Source: Companilactobacillus hulinensis
Lineage (GTDB): Bacteria; Bacillota; Bacilli; Lactobacillales; Lactobacillaceae
Direction: 5' to 3'
DNA: 64,000 bases
Assembly (NCBI RefSeq): GCF_003946555.1
Contig: NZ_RHOO01000011.1
Coordinates: 1-64,000, forward strand
Both the position numbers and the translations under genes were made by a program. Of this stretch, positions 1 through 8,490 are shown in pieces. The notes under the pieces are model-generated. The model worked only from the letters and a program-made list of their open reading frames with translations. It had not been told where the DNA came from and did no database searches. Position 1 is the first letter of the stretch; each line of letters opens with the position of its first letter.

Positions 1-423
1 ACCTCCAATATCGACAAGAGTTATTAATGTTCGGTCCTTCGTCGCAAGCGACTACTATGACCTCGGCTGACTTCTGTACCATTCAGCTAGACATCACTGC
101 CTAGTTTGTTTGTAGGATACATTCCGTTTCCTTGCCAAACATATGGAACAGACCTCCCCGGGTAAGAACGCTAACTTTCATACCATGTAGCTGTTGGCTC
201 TACTGTATCTATTTTCGAGTAGTATTGGACTTTGGATTGCCAGGCATCCTTATCCAATAGATACAGCCTTATAGCCACTTCTTGTACATCAGCTCAGTAT
301 TTTGCTTTAGACTTCCTTCAGATTCTGCTTCGCAACAGACACCCTTGTCCTCAGCTAGTGATTCCGACTACTACGGCTCACGGTGGACTTCCACCACCAA
401 GTTAGCGCCCATGCCGGGCGCAC
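1..423 (-). mobile_element. Group II intron, class C, 5' part (RNA domains; rest outside window)
   Basis: Read on the minus strand, the intron starts at position 423 with GTGCGCCCGGCATGGG and runs out of the window. Later blocks GCAAGGGTGTC-like (revcomp of about 335-350), ATCTGAAGGAAG, CTTACCCGGGGAGGTCTG (about 155-172) and a GAAGTCAGC..GAGGTCATAGTA..GAAGGACCGAAC block (about 30-75) are, as I remember it, the conserved layout of class C introns such as that of Oceanobacillus iheyensis. GGAGGT at 1-6 looks like the ribosome-binding site of the reverse transcriptase, which would start just outside the window. The intron sits inside an R1 palindrome. Class C introns are known to insert behind terminator-like hairpins. 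An ATG at 82 opens a frame to the edge, but I do not call it. Confidence 0.85.
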
Positions 424-587
424 CTGTGAAAATTCCGTTTGAACGGTGAACTGACCGTTCATTACGGAATGGGACGAGCTTAGAGATTTGCAAAGCAAAG
501 CTATAAGTCGAGATTCCAGACCGCCCTTTGGCTGGAATCGGTCCCCACAGCAGATTAAATATTTCGTAATCGGAAGCGAAAACAAAA
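424..587 (+). repeat. R1 palindromic element, copy a (interrupted by the group II intron)
   Basis: This is the right-hand part of an R1 element in forward orientation. Hairpin A is ATTCCGT..ACGGAAT (about 431-469), hairpin B lies at about 475-512, and hairpin C is ATTCCAG..CTGGAAT (about 513-538). The right basal arm CAGATTAAATATTTCG lies at about 553-568. The left basal arm is missing because the intron begins at 423; only TGTGAA remains of it. The partner arm should lie beyond the 3' end of the intron, outside the window. Confidence 0.8.
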
Positions 588-635
588 ACAAAAAAAGCCG
601 ATAAATTCTAAATAGAATTTATCGACTAAACTAAT

Positions 636-1637
636 TTATTTAACTTCTTGTTCATCTAATGAAGCAAAAGTTTGTTTCATTGGAATATCAAATTCTTTTG
701 GTTCTTTTTGATTCTCAATCAAATCATCTGTCATAGATACAGAGAAAACAGTTTGGTTTGAATATGGAATGTAATACATAGTCTTATTACTCATATCAAG
801 AATGGCTTGATATTGTGTATAACTTGGACCACGATCACCAATATTTACACCCTTAGGAACAACAACACTATCCAAAATATGTAGGATGGTTGTTACTGCT
901 TCGTCTGCGTTTTCTGGCTTTTCAATATGTGTGCGATTGAAAGCTGTTCTAACAAATCTATCAACGGCAGTATATCCACCAGGTAATCTGAATGTACCGT
1001 TTTGACCTAATTTTGTGATTTCTTCATCACCGAATTGAGCCGAATTGAAGTTGTTAACTGAAGCACCCAAGTAATTAGCTAAGTTAGTTCTGTGCCAATC
1101 GAAGTCAGGAGTATTAGTCATTACACCAATCTTATCTTCTTCAAGAACCAGGCCATCACCTTCTGGTTCGATGATATATGTAGCACCTGTTAAATCACTG
1201 AAGATCCAGTGTAATGGTTGATTTACACCCATTACACCCTTATCAGATTCAATGATATGAACATTCTTGATATTCTCACGTAATTCATCAATTGTCTTGT
1301 TATTTCCAAGGGCCCAAAGAATGAACTCCTCAGATACAAGATTCATCGCACCGTCAGTTGGTGTGGCATCATAAACATATTCATGTGGGAAATACAACTC
1401 TGCGGCAGATAATCCATATTCATTGAAACCATCAGCTACCATATAGTTATTGCCATACTTGGCACCAGTTCCCATAATCGCATAACTTGTTTGGTAAGTC
1501 TTATTGTCAAATGATGAGATCCAATCGTAATCTCTAGGTAAAAATGTTGGTTGACCATTTAATTCGAAGGCAAAATCCATTGTTCTTGCCAAAAATTTTG
1601 ATCCATCTAAAGCCTCATAACTAATACTTGTACACAT
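636..1637 (-). CDS. Choloylglycine hydrolase family protein (bile salt hydrolase / penicillin V acylase type)
   Basis: A 333-residue Ntn hydrolase of peptidase family C59, hydrolysing an amide bond such as that of conjugated bile acids or penicillin V. The start is placed at the ATG directly before TGT, because Cys2 must become the N-terminal nucleophile; AAAGGAAG lies about 9 nt upstream. Another ATG two codons earlier is less suitable. Visible active-site residues are Cys2, Arg18 (LARTMDF) and Asp21, an Asn in MTNTPDFDWH and an Arg in DRFVRTAF. No signal peptide is seen, so it is cytoplasmic. Length fits the family. The sequence alone does not decide between bile acid, penicillin or N-acyl homoserine lactone substrates. 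It is monocistronic, with an R1 element downstream. Confidence 0.9.
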   Translation of the reverse strand: MCTSISYEALDGSKFLARTMDFAFELNGQPTFLPRDYDWISSFDNKTYQTSYAIMGTGAKYGNNYMVADGFNEYGLSAAELYFPHEYVYDATPTDGAMNLVSEEFILWALGNNKTIDELRENIKNVHIIESDKGVMGVNQPLHWIFSDLTGATYIIEPEGDGLVLEEDKIGVMTNTPDFDWHRTNLANYLGASVNNFNSAQFGDEEITKLGQNGTFRLPGGYTAVDRFVRTAFNRTHIEKPENADEAVTTILHILDSVVVPKGVNIGDRGPSYTQYQAILDMSNKTMYYIPYSNQTVFSVSMTDDLIENQKEPKEFDIPMKQTFASLDEQEVK

Positions 1638-2049
1638 ACTCATTGCTTCCTTTCGGATTTTTACTATATTATGGCTAATTATTATGCAATTTGTTAACAA
1701 AATCAACAAATTTATTTTACGAAAATTAAATTTTATTAAAATACTTATGAATCAGATAATGCTTTTTCCGCAAACAACATCAATAAATTACATCAATAGT
1801 ATACAACTACCAAGCCGTATACCTAAATGACGTGGCTTGTGCAACGTCACTAAGAAGCTTATCAGTAAGTTCTTAATTAGTCACATCTAAAGCCCGACAT
1901 ATCCGGAATGTCATCTTTTGCTTGAATGCTTCTGCCGTGGCAGGCGACGAATTTCAACTTCTAATTTCACAAACCATAATTTCATTAATAAGCCTCCGAA
2001 TATGATATATTTATTGCGAATGATTGATTAAAAACTCGGAGGTAATAAT
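1638..2049. other. Divergent intergenic region with several unexplained hairpins
   Basis: A 412-bp gap between two divergent genes with no convincing reading frame. From about 1811 to 1955 it holds several small inverted repeats: CAAGCC..GGCTTG (about 1811-1840), AAGAAGCTTA..TAAGTTCTT (about 1852-1875), GACAT..ATGTC (about 1896-1912) and TGCCGTGGCA (about 1933-1942). The sequence does not match the R1, R2 or R3 consensus. It could be a decayed mobile element or a structured RNA. AT-rich promoter-like sequence flanks it on both sides. Confidence 0.4.
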
Positions 2050-2994
2050 ATGACCGTTGATATTAAACGTGCCCAAGATGTTTATAAAGATGCTGGAGAA
2101 AGTGTTATCTTTGCTACTTTAATGCTCAAGCATGATGACCACACTGCCACGAAGGATGCAATCGCTGAATTCGCAGACATGTCGAATTCCATCATAAATA
2201 GTATGAGAGTTCGAGCACCTGAGGCTCAAGCACACATTGCCTGGGGATTCGGTTCAGATGCTTGGGACTACTTGTTCCCAGCTGCACCAAAGCCAAAACA
2301 ACTTACACCATTCAAAGAAATCAAAGGACCAAAATACACTGCCGTATCAACACCCGGAGATATTTTCATCCATGTCAGAGCTAGTAAAATGGCGGTTTGT
2401 TATGAACTAATGGATCAATTCATGGGAATTCTTCGTCCTGTAACAACCGTTGAAGATGAGACCCACGGATTCCGTTATTTTGAAGGCCGTGCCATTATTG
2501 GATTCATTGATGGAACTGAGAACCCTGCCGGAATTGAATCAATGGATTACACCCTGATCGATGACGACGAGGATCCAGAATTCGTTAACGGATCATACGC
2601 TTTCGCTCAAAAATATACGCATAATATGGAAGCATGGGATTCACTAAAAACTGAAGACCAAGAAAAATCTATCGGACGCCACAAATTCAATGACCGAGAA
2701 TTAGCCGACGATGAAAAACTAAAAAATGCTCACAACGTAGCATCAAAAGACGAAGCCGGCGGAGTTGAGCACAAAATTGTTCGTATGAACGTTCCATATT
2801 CAGAACCCGCAAAAGATATCAAAGGAACATACTTCATCGGATATTCCAAAGACTTCTCAATTACAAACCGCATGCTGACAAACATGTTCACAAAAAGTGA
2901 CCGACTGCTAGATTTCAGTACACCAATTACCGGTAACTTATTCTTTATACCTTCAAAAGATACATTGGAAATGATTGCAGAGGGAGAATATTAG
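2050..2994 (+). CDS. DyP-type heme peroxidase (YfeX-like)
   Basis: A 314-residue dye-decolourising peroxidase, oxidising substrates with hydrogen peroxide on a heme. The hallmark GxxDG motif is seen as GFIDGTENP near residue 151. The likely proximal heme ligand is the His of NAHNVASK near residue 227, followed by the conserved KIVRMNVPY and GTYFIGYSKDF blocks. No Tat or Sec signal is present, so it is the cytoplasmic YfeX-like class rather than EfeB. GGAGG precedes the ATG. The stop codon TAG is immediately continued by an R2 repeat (TAGAGCG), as in other genes of this window. The physiological substrate is unknown; a role in peroxide defence or porphyrin oxidation is inference. Confidence 0.93.
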   Translation: MTVDIKRAQDVYKDAGESVIFATLMLKHDDHTATKDAIAEFADMSNSIINSMRVRAPEAQAHIAWGFGSDAWDYLFPAAPKPKQLTPFKEIKGPKYTAVSTPGDIFIHVRASKMAVCYELMDQFMGILRPVTTVEDETHGFRYFEGRAIIGFIDGTENPAGIESMDYTLIDDDEDPEFVNGSYAFAQKYTHNMEAWDSLKTEDQEKSIGRHKFNDRELADDEKLKNAHNVASKDEAGGVEHKIVRMNVPYSEPAKDIKGTYFIGYSKDFSITNRMLTNMFTKSDRLLDFSTPITGNLFFIPSKDTLEMIAEGEY

Positions 2995-3109
2995 AGCGTG
3001 TTGAAGAACGGGAACTCTTGAGCATTATTTAGAATAAGAAAAGTGGCACGTAGTGACGCATTTCTTATTCTAGATAAGCGGAGAGAGTTGTTCTTCATAA
3101 GCGCGTTTT
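2993..3109 (+). repeat. R2 palindromic element, copy a, at the dyp stop codon
   Basis: An imperfect palindrome of about 117 bp starting with AGAGCG inside or directly after the TAG stop of the peroxidase gene and ending with AAGCGCGTTTT. The outer stem is GTTGAAGAAC.. with GTTCTTCATAAG. The conserved internal block TTGAGCATTA..TAGAATAAG matches TGAGCATTACCTAGG of other copies, and the inner stem GAATAAGAAA..TTTCTTATTC is specific to this copy. Confidence 0.75.
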
Positions 3110-3118
3110 ACAAATAGA

Positions 3119-3223
3119 CCTGTGACATAGCCTTTTCCACTTAAAAACAAGACTAGCAATCCAAAATCGGATTACTAGTCTTGTTTGTTTTAATTCTAGA
3201 AAGCTGACCATGTTTGTCACACT
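3119..3223 (-). repeat. R3 palindromic element, copy a (between convergent genes, terminator-like)
   Basis: On the minus strand it runs GTGTGACAAACATGG.. to ..GGCTATGTCACAG. The centre is the strong hairpin ACAAGACTAGTAATCC / GGATTGCTAGTCTTGT with a short TTTT run, so it probably ends transcripts from both sides. It is nearly the same element as the copy at 39201-39312. It lies between the dyp gene (with its R2 element) and the stop codon of the PH-domain gene. Confidence 0.8.
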
Positions 3224-3224
3224 T

Positions 3225-4700
3225 TCATTTTTTATACCACTCAACAACACCATCAACCTGTTGTTCCGGTAAATATTTAACCTGTAAAATTCTCTCAGCA
3301 ATACCTGAACGACAGCTCAAACGAATATGAGCAAACTTCTTCTTACTCAACCAAATACTTTGTCTACGTTCTACCAATTGAATACTATTTTTAGGAACAA
3401 AATACGAATTCTTAGAGGTCACCTGATTATTCTGCAAAAACAAATATTGACCATTCATAATGGACAATCGAGCTCGTCTAGCATTCAGATATGCCGGCAT
3501 TAGTAAAATCACTGCCGATACTGCAATCAATAACAATACTAACAACCATGAGATCCTATAAAAAAGCATTCCAACCACCAAATCAATTACCAAACTAAAA
3601 ATTGCTGCATTACGTAAATCATAATAGAAAGTCCCCGACACAGACTGAGATTGTTTTAATTCTTCCACAGGAATGTGTGGAAAAAACTTCTTAAAGAAAT
3701 CATTCAGCTTCGCCGTTTCAATCACTGGCATCACAATAATATCTTTCTCGGTTTCTTCCTTATTCGAATTAGAAATAATAACTAATTTCACCGAAGAAAT
3801 ATGTAAGAAACTTCTCAACAAAGTTTGTTTAACCACAACGGCCTGTATTCTGCTCTCAGAAATATTAGTTCTTTTAGTTTTGAAGAATCCGTACCGCATT
3901 TCAAACTGACCATTCTCCTTGGTCAAATGAAAATGATAATATTTGGCAATCAGGGCAAACACAGATAATACATAGAACAGAAGAACTATCACTATCATCA
4001 CGACCACTAGAAGTACCCACCCAAATTGGGCAAACTCATTGGCAGCCACCTTGTACATCTGGTTACTAATTCCATTCTGGACTTTCCCATAAATTGCCAA
4101 AACAACTAACAATCCTGATAAAAATGCTGGAGAAGTTAAAGCAAATTTGATCAATTCTCTCCAAGTTATCGAATATGAAAGAACATTAGTAGCTTCAAGA
4201 GATTGTTTTGTCTTACTTCCCTCAGAAAAAGTTTCCCGTGAAACATTTTGTGTAACTTCAGAACTGAATCTGTGTCTATAACTATTTAGTTCGTCCTTCA
4301 GTTCCACAGGAACAGCTACCAAGCTCACTTCTGGACCCTCGGAATGCCCTGCTGTCTCAATTTCCAATTCTTCTAACTTGAATGGCTTCAAAAAGAACCA
4401 TTGATTGGTTGTAACATTTTGAATCCTATCGTACGGAATATGGTTAACCTTTTTAATGAAAATACCTTTGTGGACCAAAATCTCTTTATCAAAAAATTGA
4501 TAACTAAAAGTCATATATCTAACTACATCACCAGCGACTACTAATATAAAGAATGCAATCAGTCCAATAATCGTCCATGTTTTTGCCTGCTGAAAAACAG
4601 CGAATGCAAAAATAGCCACTGGAATGAATAAGTTCTTAATATCTTTGTTAAAGAAAAATAGAATTGCAGCAGGATGCAGACGTCTAGGCTTAGATGTCAT
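3225..4700 (-). CDS. PH-domain (bPH2/DUF304) membrane protein, YdbT-like
   Basis: A 491-residue membrane protein built from repeated bacterial PH-like domains alternating with transmembrane helices. Hydrophobic segments are visible near residues 20-60, 185-210, 230-260 and 365-405. Soluble PH-like blocks follow, for example FFDKEILVHKGIFIKK, then GQFEMRYGFFKTKRTNI, then GQYLFLQNNQVTSKN; each carries the R-I-Q-x-V pattern. The gene overlaps the 3' end of the YdbS-like gene by 11 nt, the usual ydbS-ydbT pair of Firmicutes, so the two products probably work as a complex. In Bacillus subtilis the pair is linked to resistance to antimicrobial compounds; here the function is inference. Confidence 0.85.
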   Translation of the reverse strand: MTSKPRRLHPAAILFFFNKDIKNLFIPVAIFAFAVFQQAKTWTIIGLIAFFILVVAGDVVRYMTFSYQFFDKEILVHKGIFIKKVNHIPYDRIQNVTTNQWFFLKPFKLEELEIETAGHSEGPEVSLVAVPVELKDELNSYRHRFSSEVTQNVSRETFSEGSKTKQSLEATNVLSYSITWRELIKFALTSPAFLSGLLVVLAIYGKVQNGISNQMYKVAANEFAQFGWVLLVVVMIVIVLLFYVLSVFALIAKYYHFHLTKENGQFEMRYGFFKTKRTNISESRIQAVVVKQTLLRSFLHISSVKLVIISNSNKEETEKDIIVMPVIETAKLNDFFKKFFPHIPVEELKQSQSVSGTFYYDLRNAAIFSLVIDLVVGMLFYRISWLLVLLLIAVSAVILLMPAYLNARRARLSIMNGQYLFLQNNQVTSKNSYFVPKNSIQLVERRQSIWLSKKKFAHIRLSCRSGIAERILQVKYLPEQQVDGVVEWYKK

Positions 4701-5175
4701 TCTTGGCCTCCTGCGCCAGTTCCATGATAGTTTCCTTCAACTGGTCAGCTTGTTCTGACATGATTCCATCAATCTCACTCATACCCGAAGCAGTTACTAT
4801 AACAATTTTTTGAAGATCCTTGGAACGCAAAATTGGTCCCTGTTTAAGAGTGACGTTTTGTACTCGAGCAATCGGTATAATAACCTGTTTCCGGAAAAAA
4901 TATCCTTTGTGCAATTCAACTTGTCGTTCATCAATATAATAAGTCCAAAAAGTCCATAAATAGTTCACGAAGAAAAAGCTTCCGATCAAAGCAATGAATC
5001 CAATTACATTAATAGTGTAAAAAATAATGTTGAAATAACCCGTTGCCGCATTCGGAATTACCAACCTAAAGAAGCTCACGCCACCCATTATTAAAGCAAA
5101 AATAACGTACTCAAGAACAGCATGAATCCTCCAAATCGTCTTAATACTACTAGGTAGTTTCTCGACTTTGTCCAT
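4690..5175 (-). CDS. PH-domain (bPH2/DUF304) membrane protein, YdbS-like
   Basis: A 161-residue protein with two transmembrane helices (about residues 20-45 and 55-80) followed by a single bacterial PH domain (YYIDERQVELHKGYFF.. to ..ARVQNVTLKQGP). The start is ATG at 5175, with GGGGGAA about 5 nt upstream; an upstream in-frame TTG at 5187 overlaps that site and is unlikely. It is the first gene of the two-gene operon with the YdbT-like gene. The two are typically co-transcribed and probably interact in the membrane. Confidence 0.85.
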   Translation of the reverse strand: MDKVEKLPSSIKTIWRIHAVLEYVIFALIMGGVSFFRLVIPNAATGYFNIIFYTINVIGFIALIGSFFFVNYLWTFWTYYIDERQVELHKGYFFRKQVIIPIARVQNVTLKQGPILRSKDLQKIVIVTASGMSEIDGIMSEQADQLKETIMELAQEAKNDI

Positions 5176-5276
5176 ATATTCCCCCAATTGATATTTTCCT
5201 TGAGTATATCAGAGAAATACATGCACTCCAATTGGGAAAAAATACCTAAACCAAAAAGATAATTATGTATCAAATT

Positions 5277-5780
5277 CTAGGTAATTATTTGGTATTTCTT
5301 GTCGTAAATATAATGATAAGCCAGTGCAATTGATGCACCAATAACAATCCCAATTCCGTTAGAAACAACATCACTGATGTCACTAGTCCGATTGATCCAG
5401 AACACATGTGATAAATAGTATTGCATCGTCTCAATCGTCGCACCAGTCATCAAGCCAATAGGAATCATTGCTAGTAATGATGTCCGAGAATAAAATCTTT
5501 TGATCAGAAATCCTAAAGGCATGGTTAAGATGATATTCTCTACAAATCCTATATCCACAAAAATGTGATATAAGTTAACTCTGCCAATACCTGCTGGCAT
5601 AATATAAATATTCAACCCATCAAATGCTAGTGGAGTGAATAAAATGGTTCCTAAAAATGTCATATAAAATAAGCTGACCATTGCAATTATTCTACTGTTG
5701 AAATCTTCAATACTATTGTGAATGTATGTCCCACTTGATAAAGATAGAAACCATATAACCAATAACGGTATCCAACGCAT
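5277..5780 (-). CDS. VanZ-like family membrane protein
   Basis: A 167-residue integral membrane protein with about five helices. The family pattern is visible: ENIILTMPLGFLIKRF in the middle and E-x2-Q-x7-R-x3-D-x3-D-x3-N-x2-G near the end (ETMQYYLSHVFWINRTSDI, then DVVSNGIGI). VanZ proteins are linked to glycopeptide or lipopeptide tolerance, but most genomic copies have no known role. The start is the ATG at 5780, eight bases after AAGGAG; earlier in-frame starts sit on the ribosome-binding site. It stands alone, with an R1 doublet upstream. Confidence 0.85.
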   Translation of the reverse strand: MRWIPLLVIWFLSLSSGTYIHNSIEDFNSRIIAMVSLFYMTFLGTILFTPLAFDGLNIYIMPAGIGRVNLYHIFVDIGFVENIILTMPLGFLIKRFYSRTSLLAMIPIGLMTGATIETMQYYLSHVFWINRTSDISDVVSNGIGIVIGASIALAYHYIYDKKYQIIT

Positions 5781-5842
5781 GGACATCACTCCTTTCTTGA
5801 TTTTCTTTTAAGTTTTAGTTTTGTTTGTTTTGATTTTTTGTT

Positions 5843-6022
5843 GCCGCCTGCGGTTGGAAGAACTGAACCTGCTGTGGGACCGACTTCAGCCTTCGTCTGA
5901 AGTTCTCGATTTTGAACCCTGCATAACCCGCAGATTTCAAAAGTCGTCCTGTGCTACAAGAACGGCTAACCCACCGTTCAACTGCACTACCACTGCTGGA
6001 TCAGTTCTTCCAGCCTCCGGCT
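5843..6022 (-). repeat. R1 palindromic element, copy b (left half of doublet 1)
   Basis: R1 in reverse orientation. The outer end is GCCGCCTGCGGTTGGAAG, the inner end CTTCCAGCCTCCGGC. The basal stem is GGAAGAACTGAACC with the partner GGATCAGTTCTTCC. Hairpin C has stem ACTTCAG..CTGAAGT and hairpin B pairs TTTTGAA with TTCAAAA. It forms an inverted pair with copy c across a 74-bp AT-rich spacer. Confidence 0.85.
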
Positions 6023-6096
6023 ACTATACTAATTCCATAATGAATTCATATATCTAAGCAAGAATATGAACTAATTGAAAATTAGGAACCAAATTA

Positions 6097-6274
6097 GCTG
6101 GAGGTCGCGAGATATTTTATCAGCCATGAGTATTACGTTGGAACGGTGAATTTCCGTTCTTACGTAATGGGACGAACTTTAAGATTTGTGAAGCAAAGCT
6201 TAAAGTCGAGCTTCAAGACCTTGGCTTGAAGCGGTCCCCATGGCAGATGAAATATCTCGTGACCGGAAGTAGTT
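6097..6274 (+). repeat. R1 palindromic element, copy c (right half of doublet 1)
   Basis: R1 in forward orientation. Basal stem GAGATATTTTATC pairs with GATGAAATATCTC. Hairpin A has ATTACGT..ACGTAAT and hairpin C has GCTTCAAG..CTTGAAGC. These stems differ from copy b in sequence but keep their pairing. The element carries the invariant blocks GGGACGA and CGGTCCC. Confidence 0.85.
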
Positions 6275-6434
6275 AAAACCTACAGCCTTATTCATTGTAT
6301 TACCACCATCAAAGCTCAAATGGTAAATATTCAGCTTATAACTTCTAACTAACTTTCTACTTAGATAATAGTTAAATATTACAATCAACTTGTTTGGGAA
6401 AACTTAAGAATCTATGATTTTTTTGTGATGATCG

Positions 6435-6469
6435 TAAAAAAAATAACCCCACAGATATGTGAAGTTATG
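6435..6469 (-). terminator. Intrinsic terminator downstream of the permease gene and R2-b
   Basis: On the minus strand, ATAACTTCACA, a short loop, then TGTGGGGTTAT is followed by eight T. It lies about 190 bp beyond the permease stop, so the R2 copies between would be in the 3' untranslated part of that transcript. Confidence 0.7.
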
Positions 6470-6494
6470 TTGATTATGTTGAAGTCTATTTCCG

Positions 6495-6656
6495 AAACGC
6501 GTTTACGAAAGACAACAGCCTGCGCTTACTACGATTAGTGACTTCACTACTTCGTAGTAAAATCACTAATCTAGGTAATGCTCAGCTGTTCCCGTCTTTC
6601 GACACGCTCTGATATTGCACAGTGCTCATAATCTACCGGATTGTTCCACTCTTTAG
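6495..6656 (-). repeat. R2 palindromic element, copy b, plus a truncated second copy
   Basis: The full element spans 6495-6610 (AAACGCGTTTACG.. to ..CGACACGCTCT). It contains the conserved blocks CTGCGCTTACTACGA and CTAGGTAATGCTCAG, and its inner stem is TTAGTGA..TCACTAA. Positions 6611-6656 repeat only the right-hand part (AGTGCTCATAATCTACCGG.. to ..CACTCTTTAG), matching the end of copy d. The truncated copy begins a few bases from the permease stop codon. Confidence 0.75.
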
Positions 6657-6658
6657 TC

Positions 6659-7768
6659 CTATAACCCCAAATCAATCAAGAAATACCCAATAATTCCAAT
6701 TATTATCAACATTGAAAAGTTAATAATACTGAACCACATTAGATACTTACCAGGATGTTCTTTGAAGAAGAATCTGTATTGTTTGAATGCCAACAGGTTA
6801 GCTAATGAGGCAACGACTGTACCTAATCCACCAATATTGGTACCTAGGAATACCGCATGAACATATGTAGTAAACTTAGAAATCAGAATTGTTGATGGAA
6901 CATTACTAATAAATTGACTGGTAATAATAGAAGTTAAATATGTGCTACCTTTCGTCTGAATAAAATTATGCAAGTGATCAACAATTGCTGGATCACGATT
7001 AAGATTACCAACAGCTATGAAGAAGCACATAAAGATCAAGACTATCGAATAATCAACTGATTCCAAAATATGTGGATTGATAAAGATGACCAACAATAAT
7101 GCGGCAATCAATGAACCCCACATTGGGATAACTTTGAATATTCCTAAGAAAATAATTACAGTAACGAAGGCTGTCAAAGTTAAACTAGGAATGTTCAATT
7201 CAACTGTTGGTAATTCACTCAACTCAACTTTGTCTTTGGCAAAGAATCTTGTTACCAAGAAAATCGCCAAAAAGTTAACAATTGTAATTGGTGCCGACAT
7301 CATGAAAAATTGACCAATTCCTAGGTTATAATGTGTCAATAGGAACAAATTATGTGTATTACCGAAAGGAGTAAAGATACTACCCAAATTGGCTGCCATA
7401 GCAATTACTATGACAGGAAATATCGGATTCACTTTTAAATGTTTAGAAAGTTGGTAATATAAAGGTACCAACGTTAAAATCGTAACATCATTAGTTAAGA
7501 ACATAGCTCCGAAAAACGATATACTTGCCAGTATGAGCATCATCTGCCGGGTAGTTTTTGCTTTATGTGTTAGATATGCCGCGTAATACTTTAAAAAATC
7601 GAGATAATCGTAAATCTGAATGATGATCATCATCGAAAGAATTGACGCAAGTGTTTTCCAATTAATATCCATTAATTGCGGCGGACTTATAAAGATAGAC
7701 GTGAGGATTGCTGCTGCCCCAGCAATCCACAAGACCTTATCTGAAAAAACTCTTTTTAATACAGCCAT
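6659..7768 (-). CDS. Anion permease of the ArsB/NhaD/SLC13-like ion transporter superfamily
   Basis: A 369-residue integral membrane protein with about ten helices. The block FLTNDVTILTLVPL and the second-half block SQFISNVPSTILISKF are the paired N-D/N-V-P signatures of this superfamily (citrate, arsenite and dicarboxylate carriers). The substrate cannot be read from the sequence. Start ATG at 7768 follows AGGGGAA by 7 nt. The gene is monocistronic; two R2 copies and a terminator lie downstream. The protein is somewhat short for the family (often about 420), but no frameshift is visible. Confidence 0.8.
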   Translation of the reverse strand: MAVLKRVFSDKVLWIAGAAAILTSIFISPPQLMDINWKTLASILSMMIIIQIYDYLDFLKYYAAYLTHKAKTTRQMMLILASISFFGAMFLTNDVTILTLVPLYYQLSKHLKVNPIFPVIVIAMAANLGSIFTPFGNTHNLFLLTHYNLGIGQFFMMSAPITIVNFLAIFLVTRFFAKDKVELSELPTVELNIPSLTLTAFVTVIIFLGIFKVIPMWGSLIAALLLVIFINPHILESVDYSIVLIFMCFFIAVGNLNRDPAIVDHLHNFIQTKGSTYLTSIITSQFISNVPSTILISKFTTYVHAVFLGTNIGGLGTVVASLANLLAFKQYRFFFKEHPGKYLMWFSIINFSMLIIIGIIGYFLIDLGL

Positions 7769-7913
7769 TTACGCTTCCCCTAAAAAAGAAATACCTTATA
7801 TAGTATAAAGATAATTGTTCCAGTTTTGTAATTTAAATTGTAATTTCTAAAACTTTTTGAAATAGAAAAATAAAAGTCCTTATATATTTTAACTTAGATA
7901 TAATTAAAATAAC

Positions 7914-8029
7914 AGAGCGTTACTGAAGCCGGTTAGATTTTGAGCATTACCTAGGATAATAATTGCAGCACAAAGTGCTGTAATTGTTATTCGTAGTAAG
8001 CGCAGAAATCTGGCTTCAGTAACGCGTTT
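7914..8029 (+). repeat. R2 palindromic element, copy c
   Basis: Outer stem GTTACTGAAGCC pairs with GGCTTCAGTAAC. Conserved blocks TTGAGCATTACCTAGG and CGTAGTAAGCGCAG face each other across the inner stem ATAATAATTGCAGCAC..GTGCTGTAATTGTTAT. This copy lies between the divergent promoters of the permease and a small membrane protein, and is the only full copy not at or near a gene 3' end. Confidence 0.75.
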
Positions 8030-8067
8030 AAAAAGCCCCACAACCTCATCAGGGAGATGACACAACA

Positions 8068-8220
8068 ATGAACATATTCTTAACGATCCTAGTTTTTATA
8101 ATCGGAATAGCTATCTCAGCAATTTCATTCAAAGCAAAGAAAGAATTAATCTATTACTCACTATTATCAGTAGGTATTGCCGTCATCTTTTATGGTGTAT
8201 TCTTAGCTATGCCTAAGTAA
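8068..8220 (+). CDS. Small membrane protein, 50 aa, hypothetical
   Basis: ATG at 8068 opens a 50-codon frame ending TAA at 8220. The product MNIFLTILVFIIG.. has two hydrophobic helices (residues 2-19 and 31-47) separated by the charged turn FKAKKELI. A GGGAG ribosome-binding site lies 11 bases upstream, slightly far. The two-helix layout resembles the next small gene at 8296, but the sequences are not clearly related. I do not recognise the family. Function unknown. Confidence 0.6.
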   Translation: MNIFLTILVFIIGIAISAISFKAKKELIYYSLLSVGIAVIFYGVFLAMPK

Positions 8221-8295
8221 ATCTTTTTCTTCCCCTTCTCAAATGTTTTCTGCTATAATTCTTTTACTTTAAAAGTTAAAGGGGGACGACGTCTA

Positions 8296-8490
8296 ATGAT
8301 CTTAAAGAAAACATCAATCCTACTATTAGTATCGATGATCCTAACAGTTATCGAAATGACAATTAATCCAACATTTCATCTTGGAAGAATTTTCCTAGTA
8401 GTATCAGGAATTTTATTAGTCGCCGCGGCTTTGTGGTTTGTCAAAGACAACTACCGTATTGAGCCTAAAGCTGAAAAAATTAACAAATAA
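8296..8490 (+). CDS. Small membrane protein, 64 aa, hypothetical
   Basis: The product has two predicted transmembrane helices (about residues 6-23 and 31-48) and a charged C-terminal tail (DNYRIEPKAEKINK). AAAGGGGGAC precedes the ATG by about 8 nt, and a TATAAT hexamer at 8254-8259 may be its promoter. The TAA stop is followed at once by an R3 element. I do not recognise the family, and the function is unknown. Confidence 0.7.
   Translation: MILKKTSILLLVSMILTVIEMTINPTFHLGRIFLVVSGILLVAAALWFVKDNYRIEPKAEKINK

Noticed and set aside
1-82. ATG at 82 (minus strand) with an open frame to the window edge as a reverse transcriptase start
   Set aside because: The frame lies in conserved ribozyme sequence and has no ribosome-binding site. 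A GGAGGT at 1-6 suggests that the real start is outside the window.
355-591. Open frame of about 78 codons across the intron border and R1 copy a
   Set aside because: It spans the intron 5' end and the palindrome. Similar short frames in R1 copies b, c, f, h and k differ in sequence and follow the repeat, not a protein.
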